A DNA stretch of 6,225 nt, from contig JANSYB010000156.1 of assembly GCA_024742655.1 (NCBI GenBank), positions 1 through 6,225 on the forward strand. The letters are read 5' to 3'. Made by a program: the position numbers and the translations under genes. Under the pieces are notes generated by a model. The model saw only the letters and a list, made by a program, of their open reading frames with translations. It ran no database searches and had not been told where the DNA came from. Below, piece by piece: positions 1 through 4,708 of the stretch. This DNA is from Paracoccaceae bacterium. Its GTDB lineage: Bacteria; Pseudomonadota; Alphaproteobacteria; Rhodobacterales; Rhodobacteraceae. Position 1 is the stretch's first letter; every line of letters starts with the position of its first letter.

Positions 1-180
1 CATCTTCTGCTCGGCATAGCCGCGATCCTTTTCCCGGTCATGGGGGATCACCATCTCAAGGGTTTCACCGCCCAGAGAGACGGTCATGGTGCCCATTGAC
101 CCGTAGCGGTCATTCAGTTCCGCAGCGGACAACGGCATGGCGAGGCCGGCGGCGGCCAACAGGGCGAAAAGGCGGGTCAT
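1..180 (-). CDS. Exported protein of unknown function, N-terminal part (cut by window edge)
   Basis: Reading the minus strand from an ATG at 180-178 gives 60 codons without a stop, running off the left edge. The protein begins MTRLFALLAAAGLAMPLSAA: one positive residue, a hydrophobic Ala/Leu stretch, and a signal-peptidase-like site after about residue 19-20. It should therefore be exported to the periplasm or beyond. The following residues (ELNDRYGSMGTMTVSLGGE, then a charged stretch ending near AEQKM) look like the start of a soluble beta-rich domain, but I do not recognise the family. A clear ribosome binding site GGAG (minus strand of 188-191) sits 7 nt before the ATG, which supports this start. 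Codon use is GC-rich like the core genes. I am confident in the gene and the export signal, not in any function. Confidence 0.75.
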   Translation of the reverse strand, partial: MTRLFALLAAAGLAMPLSAAELNDRYGSMGTMTVSLGGETLEMVIPHDREKDRGYAEQKM

Positions 181-423
181 GCAATGGCTCCGGTCTTTCA
201 GGATACTGTTGACAGCCTAACACCGGATGTGGATTCGGCAATGCGCACCAACCCGGCTCGGCCCGTCAGCCCGCGTCCCGCCAGCGATCGACGCCGGGAG
301 ACTTGCCGCCCCTATCGCGATGATCGACATGTGATGGGCGTGACGTGGCGGCGCCTTGCGGGTTCAAATGACCGACTTGCGGACGGAGCTGCCGTTATGG
401 GAGTATGTGCGAATGTCCGGTTG
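181..423. other. Gene-free intergenic stretch
   Basis: This 243-bp stretch lies between the start of the exported-protein gene and the stop of the low-GC gene. It is GC-rich like the core genome. It should hold the promoter of the leftward gene, but I see no convincing -35/-10 pair on the minus strand. A TTGACA hexamer at 209-214 is on the plus strand and has no matching -10 box. A plus-strand frame open from 184 lacks a credible ribosome site and protein-like composition. A weak inverted repeat (TCCCG/CGGGA around 284-300, long loop) is not a convincing terminator. The right end (about 360-426) may belong to an intergenic repeat into which the neighbouring low-GC block was inserted. Confidence 0.5.
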
Positions 424-426
424 CTA
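417..426 (+). repeat. Left copy of 10-bp direct repeat flanking the low-GC block
   Basis: CCGGTTGCTA occurs here and again, in the same orientation, at 1246-1255. The two copies enclose the only low-GC gene in the window. On the minus strand the CTA in this copy is the TAG stop of that gene. It could be a target-site duplication, a short-homology junction, or coincidence. Confidence 0.5.
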
Positions 427-1128
427 GCTCTTTGCTCTGGTGTGCTGCATGCCGTCAAATGAGAGGATCAATGGATGTTCCTTTGTTTTCCAAGTCTCGA
501 TTGCATCAGTGACTAAGCTCAACTTCTCAAGTTGAGATTTGTTGTCTTCGAGCAAGACGGGATAAAGCAATTTGAATGACGTCCACAATCTTCGGAAGTG
601 GTGTACGCCATCCGGGAGAAGAAAAGCGGCCATCATCATGTTATTGCTTTCGCCCGCTAGAAAGGCCCGTGCTTTCGGATTTGGGTGCCCTCCCATATCG
701 CAGTGCATCCAATACTCTTGATCGCTGAATATTCCGTTAGATTTCTTCCGCATTTTTTGCGGTGTGAACTGCTTGCGAAGCGTATCGCCATCCGCTCCAA
801 GCCATTTTCCAAGCTCACTTTTGTCTTGGTAAGCAACAAAAAACAGATATTCGAATTCTACCAATTGTCGCAACAACGCCGCCGCAGAATACTCGTTCCC
901 ACTTCTCATCAAGGTGGCAAAGCCGACAGTAATATCCGCCGCCAACCGGCTCAGTATCGAAAAAGCAGAGATTTTTTTGTCACTGACAAGAAGCCCTTGA
1001 ACAAACGCGTGGCTACCTAGTTCCCCCAAAATTTTAGCCCCTGTGTCTAATACATTCAGTCGCGCTGATAAGATGTCTGGGTCTGCTAGAGCACTAACAA
1101 AAACATCCGAAACTTCATTGTTATCCAT
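424..1128 (-). CDS. Hypothetical helical protein, low GC, probably horizontally acquired
   Basis: Not confidently recognised. From the ATG at 1128 it is 234 aa; an upstream TTG at 1188 would give 254 aa, with an in-frame TGA at 1200-1198 as the upstream limit. Neither start has a strong ribosome site: a GAAAG lies 6 nt before the TTG, and a GAAG lies too close to the ATG. I prefer the ATG because the extra 20 residues are polar and look non-globular. There is no signal peptide or clear membrane helix. The protein looks mainly alpha-helical. Counting from the TTG start, visible landmarks are an amphipathic segment GNEYSAAALLRQLVEFEYLF at about 97-116 and GGHPNPKA at about 166-173. The pattern of an early Ala/Leu-rich LLRQ..E helix followed by a conserved His-Pro resembles helical families of unknown function such as DUF5677, but this is an impression. 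GC is about 45-47% in sampled lines against about 65% in nadE. It follows nadE on the same strand by 124 nt (64 nt to the TTG), so read-through from nadE is possible. Function unknown. Confidence 0.7.
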   Translation of the reverse strand: MDNNEVSDVFVSALADPDILSARLNVLDTGAKILGELGSHAFVQGLLVSDKKISAFSILSRLAADITVGFATLMRSGNEYSAAALLRQLVEFEYLFFVAYQDKSELGKWLGADGDTLRKQFTPQKMRKKSNGIFSDQEYWMHCDMGGHPNPKARAFLAGESNNMMMAAFLLPDGVHHFRRLWTSFKLLYPVLLEDNKSQLEKLSLVTDAIETWKTKEHPLILSFDGMQHTRAKS

Positions 1129-1245
1129 GACTTCAGTAGAGGTCGAACGTGTTCTTGGTTTCAAGGTTATCTGATGTTCTTTTGGCAAAGCGGACTTTCA
1201 AGCGAAGCGCAGCATCCGTCAAACTGGGCTCGAAGCGGACCAGGG

Positions 1246-1255
1246 CCGGTTGCTA
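1246..1255 (+). repeat. Right copy of 10-bp direct repeat flanking the low-GC block
   Basis: This is the second CCGGTTGCTA, 829 bp to the right of the copy at 417-426. On the minus strand its CTA (1253-1255) is the TAG stop of nadE, so the repeat overlaps the end of a conserved gene. The match does not extend on either side. Confidence 0.5.
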
Positions 1256-2914
1256 TTCCCCCGGGTCCCGCCAACGGTTGACGATGGGATAGCGGCGATC
1301 CAGCCAGAACGCCTTTTTCGACAGGCGCGTGCCCGGCGCAGACTGGAAGCGCTTGTATTCCGAGATGTAGAGCAGGTGCTCCACTTGCTTGGCATCGGCC
1401 CGCTCGAAACCTGCCGCCACGCAATCCGCGATCGAGCCGTCCTGATCCACGAGGATTTCAAGGATACCGTCCAGCACCGGGTAATCGGGCAGTGAATCGC
1501 TGTCTTTCTGGTCCTCGCGCAACTCGGCACTGGGGGGTTTCTGGATGATATTGTCGGGGATCACCGAACCCGCAGGCCCCATCATCCAGTCGCGGTGATT
1601 GCCATTGCGCCAGCGGCAGATGTCGAAAACGCGGGTCTTGTAGAGATCCTTGATCGGGTTGTAGCCGCCCGCCATGTCGCCATAAATCGTGGCATAGCCC
1701 ACCGCGACCTCGGACTTGTTGCCGGTGGTCAGCAGCATCTCGCCGAACTTGTTGGACAGCGCCATGAGCAGCAGGCCGCGCAGGCGGGATTGGATGTTTT
1801 CCTCGGTCAGGTCCGGCTCTGTGCCCTCGAAAAGCGGCGCCAGCGTGTTGGTGATCGCTGCGCGCCCCTCTGAGATCGGCACGAAATCATATCGGCAGCC
1901 AAGGTTTTCGGCGAGCGTCTGCGCATCGTCGAGCGAGGCCTGCGACGTGTATTCCGACGGCAACATCACGCAGCGCACGTTGTCGGCGCCAAGCGCATCC
2001 GTGGCGATGGTGGCCACGATGGCGCTGTCGATCCCGCCCGACAGGCCCAGCAGAACCTTGGAAAAGCCCGTCTTGCGCATGTAATCGCGCAAGGAAAGCA
2101 CCATGGCGTGGTAATCCTGTTCGTAGAGGTCGGGGATATGGGCCAGTTCGCCGGGCGCGATGCGCCATCCCTCGGGCGTGCGCTGCAGGTCAACATGGCT
2201 GATCGCCTCCTGCATGACCGGCATCTGCAGCGCCAATGCGCCGCCGGGGTTCAAGGCGAATGTCCCGCCGTCGAACACCTGGTCGTCCTGCGCGCCGACG
2301 AGGTTGAGATAGATCAGCGGCAGGCCGGTTTCGATCACGCGCGACACCATGAGGTTGATCCGCGTGTCCATCTTGCCCCGGTAATAGGGCGACCCGTTGG
2401 GCACCAGCAGGAATTCCGCGCCGGTTTCGGCCAGTGTTTCGGGCACATCCTCGTGCCAGCTGTCTTCGCAGATCGGGCTGCCGATGCGCACGCCGTCCAC
2501 CGCGTAGGGCCCACCGACCGGCGCGGATGAGTAGATGCGCACCTCATCGAACACGGTCTCGTTGGGCAGGTGATGCTTGAGCACGCAGGCCGTGACGCTG
2601 CCGCCCTTGAGGATGTAATAGGCGTTGTAAAGCCCGGCGCCCTCGAGGGCCGGGCCACCGATGGCCAGAGCGGGGCCGTCGGCACATTCCCGGGCCAGCT
2701 CTTCGATCCGGGCGATCGCGGCCTGATGAAAGGCCGGCTTCATCACGAGGTCCTGGGTGTTGTACCCGGTGATGAACATCTCCGGCAGCGCCACGAGGTT
2801 CGCGCCCGCCTCCCGCCCGGCCTGCCACGCCTTGTGCGCAAGGGCGGCATTGCCCTCCAGATCGCCCACTGTCGGGTTGAACTGCGCCAATGTCACGCGG
2901 AACCTGTCGGACAT
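1253..2914 (-). CDS. nadE: Glutamine-dependent NAD+ synthetase
   Basis: Catalyses the last step of NAD+ synthesis: ATP-dependent amidation of nicotinate adenine dinucleotide, using ammonia released from glutamine (EC 6.3.5.1), in the cytoplasm. The 553 residues fall into two domains. Residues 1 to about 260 are a nitrilase-type glutaminase with the expected Glu-Lys-Cys triad: Glu45 in LPEMFITGY, Lys113 in VLKHHLPN and Cys149 in GSPICEDSW. From about 270 onward is the NAD synthetase ATP-pyrophosphatase domain, with the P-loop LSGGIDSA at 291-298, TTGNKSE near 396-402, and a family-typical C-terminal segment VIPDNIIQKPPSAELREDQK near 451-470. Length is normal for the two-domain type. I chose the ATG at 2914 (MSDRFRVTLAQFNPTVGD), because the nitrilase fold starts directly there; a GTG 24 nt upstream adds only MQFGGAAG. 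The ribosome site is weak (AGCAGG very close to the ATG). It diverges from the MORN gene. All key residues are present. Confidence 0.97.
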   Translation of the reverse strand: MSDRFRVTLAQFNPTVGDLEGNAALAHKAWQAGREAGANLVALPEMFITGYNTQDLVMKPAFHQAAIARIEELARECADGPALAIGGPALEGAGLYNAYYILKGGSVTACVLKHHLPNETVFDEVRIYSSAPVGGPYAVDGVRIGSPICEDSWHEDVPETLAETGAEFLLVPNGSPYYRGKMDTRINLMVSRVIETGLPLIYLNLVGAQDDQVFDGGTFALNPGGALALQMPVMQEAISHVDLQRTPEGWRIAPGELAHIPDLYEQDYHAMVLSLRDYMRKTGFSKVLLGLSGGIDSAIVATIATDALGADNVRCVMLPSEYTSQASLDDAQTLAENLGCRYDFVPISEGRAAITNTLAPLFEGTEPDLTEENIQSRLRGLLLMALSNKFGEMLLTTGNKSEVAVGYATIYGDMAGGYNPIKDLYKTRVFDICRWRNGNHRDWMMGPAGSVIPDNIIQKPPSAELREDQKDSDSLPDYPVLDGILEILVDQDGSIADCVAAGFERADAKQVEHLLYISEYKRFQSAPGTRLSKKAFWLDRRYPIVNRWRDPGE

Positions 2915-2994
2915 GCCTGCTGCGCCCCCGAATTGCACTTGCGCCTGATTTAGCAGATCAACGCGCGAGGGAAAGCCGAAACCGGGAAAACACG

Positions 2995-3023
2995 TTGTCA
3001 GCCCCGCGCGCGTCCACTAGATT
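2995..3023 (+). promoter_or_regulatory. Predicted sigma70-type promoter of the MORN-repeat gene
   Basis: TTGTCA at 2995-3000 (5 of 6 match to TTGACA), a spacer of exactly 17 nt, and TAGATT at 3018-3023 (4 of 6 match to TATAAT). Transcription would begin near 3030, giving a leader of about 43 nt before the ATG at 3073. It is the best promoter-like pair in the 158-bp divergent region. On the other strand, for nadE, I see no pair of similar quality. Confidence 0.5.
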
Positions 3024-3062
3024 TCCCGCGACCCGCTTGGCGGGATCAGGCGCCGGGACATC

Positions 3063-3067
3063 AGGGA
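3063..3067 (+). promoter_or_regulatory. Ribosome binding site that fixes the start of the MORN-repeat gene
   Basis: AGGGA lies 5 nt before the ATG at 3073. It decides between this start and the much longer open frame reaching back to 2890, which would overlap the 5' end of nadE on the opposite strand. A signal peptide begins directly at the chosen ATG. Confidence 0.7.
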
Positions 3068-3072
3068 CGAAT

Positions 3073-4551
3073 ATGCATCACGCACTCAGCAAAAGCATCG
3101 TTTTGGGCGCGCTGGCCGCGCTGGCCGGGCCGGCCGCCGCGCAGAATGGCGAGGTTCAGACCAAGCAATATGACGACGGTGGCATCTACGAAGGCACCTT
3201 CCGCAACGGCCTGCAACATGGCACCGGCACCTATACCCTGCCCAACGGGTACGAGTATTCGGGCGAATGGGTCGATGGCGAGATCAAGGGCAAGGGCGTG
3301 GCGCGCTTTCCCAACGGATCGGTCTACGAGGGCGAATTCGCCAAGGGCAAACCCGAGGGCGTGGGCAAGATCGTCTTTGCCGATGGCGGCACCTATGAGG
3401 GCACGTGGGAAGATGGCAAGATCACCGGACAGGGGGTGGCCGTCTATGCCAATGGCGTGCGCTACGAGGGCGGCTTTCGAAACGCGCTGCACCATGGCCG
3501 CGGCAAGATGGAAAGCCCGGGCGGTTATGTCTATGACGGCGACTGGGTGAACGGCGTCAAGGAGGGGCTGGCCACGATCACCTATCCCGATGGCGCGGTC
3601 TATGAAGGCGAGGTCAAGCGCGGCGCCCGCGAGGGCGAGGGCAAGCTGAGCATGCCCGACGGGCTGATCTACGAAGGATTGTGGGCGAACGGCCAGATCG
3701 ACGGCAAGGGCAAGCTGACCCAGCCCAACGGCGATGTCTACGAGGGGGACCTCGTCGCCGGCCGACGCGAGGGCACGGGCCGCGTGGTCTACAACAACGG
3801 CGATGTCTACGAGGGCGATTTCGCCGATGACCGGCGCCATGGCACCGGCGTTTTCACCGGCTCGGACGGGTATCGCTACGAGGGCGACTGGGTCGCGGGC
3901 AAGATTTCGGGCAACGGCACGGTGACCTATCCCGACGGGTCGGTCTATGTCGGCGAATTCCGCGACGACCTGGCCAATGGGCAGGGCAAGATCACCTATC
4001 CCGACGGCTCCACCTACGAAGGGGAATGGAACGGCGGCGTGATCGACGGGACAGGCACCGCGACCTACACCAATGGCCTCGTCTACGAGGGCGAATTCCG
4101 CAATGCGCGCAACCACGGTTTCGGCGTGATGACCTATCCCGATGGCTACCGCTACGAAGGCGAATGGCAGGACGGACAGCGCCATGGCACCGGCACGGCG
4201 ACCTATGCCGACGGGACGGTGTACGAGGGCCAGTTCGAGAACGGCCAGCGCCACGGCGCCGGAAAGATCGTGATGCCCGACGGGTTCATCTACGAAGGCG
4301 AATGGCAGAACGGCGAGATTTCGGGGCGGGGCGTGGCCACTTATACCAATGGCGACGTCTACGAGGGCATGTTCCTGCGCGGCAAGCGTCAGGGCGAGGG
4401 GACGATGCGGTATGCGACCGGCGAACAGGCCAGCGGAGAGTGGAGCGACGGCGCCCTCGAAAGCCAGACCAGCACCAGTGTGCAGACCGAGGCGCCCACC
4501 GGTGAGACCGAAAACCCGGAAGCGCAGGACGGCACCCAGACAGCCGACTGA
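3073..4551 (+). CDS. Exported MORN-repeat protein
   Basis: A 492-residue protein built almost wholly of MORN repeats. Residues 1-23 (MHHALSKSIVLGALAALAGP then AAA) are a signal peptide with a likely cut before Gln24, so the protein should act in the periplasm or at the cell surface. Residues 39-452 are 18 consecutive repeats, each exactly 23 residues, with the pattern Y-E-G-x-[F/W]...G...G-x-G...[D/N]-G; the conserved glycines and the YEG opening define MORN. A degenerate nineteenth half-repeat (ASGEWSDG, 453-460) ends the array, followed by a polar, acidic tail (461-492) rich in Thr, Glu, Gln and Ser, probably disordered. There is no catalytic domain, transmembrane anchor, lipobox or sorting motif. 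MORN arrays fold as extended beta-hairpin ribbons and in known cases act as scaffolds or binding surfaces; the partner here is unknown. Codon use is native. It has its own predicted promoter (2995-3023), and an AT-rich palindrome follows the stop by 6 nt. Confidence 0.93.
   Translation: MHHALSKSIVLGALAALAGPAAAQNGEVQTKQYDDGGIYEGTFRNGLQHGTGTYTLPNGYEYSGEWVDGEIKGKGVARFPNGSVYEGEFAKGKPEGVGKIVFADGGTYEGTWEDGKITGQGVAVYANGVRYEGGFRNALHHGRGKMESPGGYVYDGDWVNGVKEGLATITYPDGAVYEGEVKRGAREGEGKLSMPDGLIYEGLWANGQIDGKGKLTQPNGDVYEGDLVAGRREGTGRVVYNNGDVYEGDFADDRRHGTGVFTGSDGYRYEGDWVAGKISGNGTVTYPDGSVYVGEFRDDLANGQGKITYPDGSTYEGEWNGGVIDGTGTATYTNGLVYEGEFRNARNHGFGVMTYPDGYRYEGEWQDGQRHGTGTATYADGTVYEGQFENGQRHGAGKIVMPDGFIYEGEWQNGEISGRGVATYTNGDVYEGMFLRGKRQGEGTMRYATGEQASGEWSDGALESQTSTSVQTEAPTGETENPEAQDGTQTAD
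3187..4428 (+). repeat. Array of 18 tandem 69-bp MORN units, arranged as two 621-bp halves
   Basis: Every unit begins with a Tyr codon at 3187 + 69n and no unit gains or loses a codon. The first nine units (3187-3807) align one to one with the second nine (3808-4428). By hand I count 107 identical residues of 207, including FRNA at units 5 and 14, MPDG at units 7 and 16, and NGDV at units 8 and 17. The DNA copies have diverged, so this is an old duplication or strong selection on register, not a recent slippage array. Confidence 0.85.
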
Positions 4552-4557
4552 CACGCC

Positions 4558-4582
4558 ACGAGAAAATTCTGCGAATTTTCTT
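4558..4582 (+). terminator. AT-rich palindrome after the MORN gene, first copy of an inverted pair
   Basis: The core is AGAAAATTC, a 3-nt loop TGC, and GAATTTTCT (4561-4581): a perfect 9-bp stem beginning 10 nt past the MORN stop and running into a T-rich stretch (TTTTCTTCTC). Position and T-rich 3' arm fit a Rho-independent terminator, though the stem is AT-rich and thus weak for that role. The 25 bases 4558-4582 recur exactly, reverse complemented, at 4670-4694. A protein-binding palindrome is the main alternative. Confidence 0.6.
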
Positions 4583-4669
4583 CTCCCGTCGCTCTTGGCA
4601 TGCCCCGGCGCAAACCCCGGGCTGGGAGCCGGCATGGAGCACATCGCCCTGATCCAGCCGCGACAGCGC

Positions 4670-4694
4670 AAGAAAATTCGCAGAATTTTCTCGT
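4670..4694 (-). terminator. AT-rich palindrome after the photolyase gene, second copy of an inverted pair
   Basis: Exact reverse complement of 4558-4582. Read on the minus strand it lies just beyond the stop of the photolyase-like gene, starting 14 nt past it, in the same orientation relative to its gene as the first copy is to the MORN gene. The 9-bp arms (4671-4679 and 4683-4691) are perfect. Here the 3' arm is followed by TGCGC, so there is no extended T run. Likely a terminator of the convergent gene, with the same reservation about its weak stem. Confidence 0.6.
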
Positions 4695-4708
4695 CCATCG
4701 CTACCGCT

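Noticed and set aside
361..369. GGTTCAAAT resembling a tRNA T-loop (possible attachment site)
   Set aside because: The flanking bases do not form the T-stem and no acceptor or anticodon arm can be drawn around it, so there is no tRNA or tRNA fragment to support an att site.
368..427. Short plus-strand frame beginning MTDLRTELPLWEYVR
   Set aside because: Only 19 codons, no ribosome site, and it stops at the edge of the low-GC block. On the far side of the block, nothing continues it in a sensible frame.
685..1020. 111-codon plus-strand frame inside the low-GC gene
   Set aside because: It is antisense to a longer, more protein-like frame and has no recognisable start context.
2890..3072. N-terminal extension of the MORN gene by 61 codons
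   Set aside because: The extension overlaps the start of nadE on the other strand, has Arg/Ser/Thr-rich composition typical of non-coding GC-rich DNA, and precedes a good ribosome site and signal peptide at 3063-3073.
4597..4636. Extra hairpin between the two palindromes (CATGCC/GGCATG)
   Set aside because: Only six contiguous pairs with a 26-nt GC-rich loop, and not centred on the inverted pair; expected by chance in DNA of this composition.
3061..4698. 545-codon open frame on the minus strand opposite the MORN gene
   Set aside because: It is a mirror of the GC-rich MORN array: the same codons repeated every 69 bp leave the antisense frame open, and its own sequence repeats with the same period. 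It has no ribosome site of note, and the sense strand has a signal peptide and clear domain pattern.
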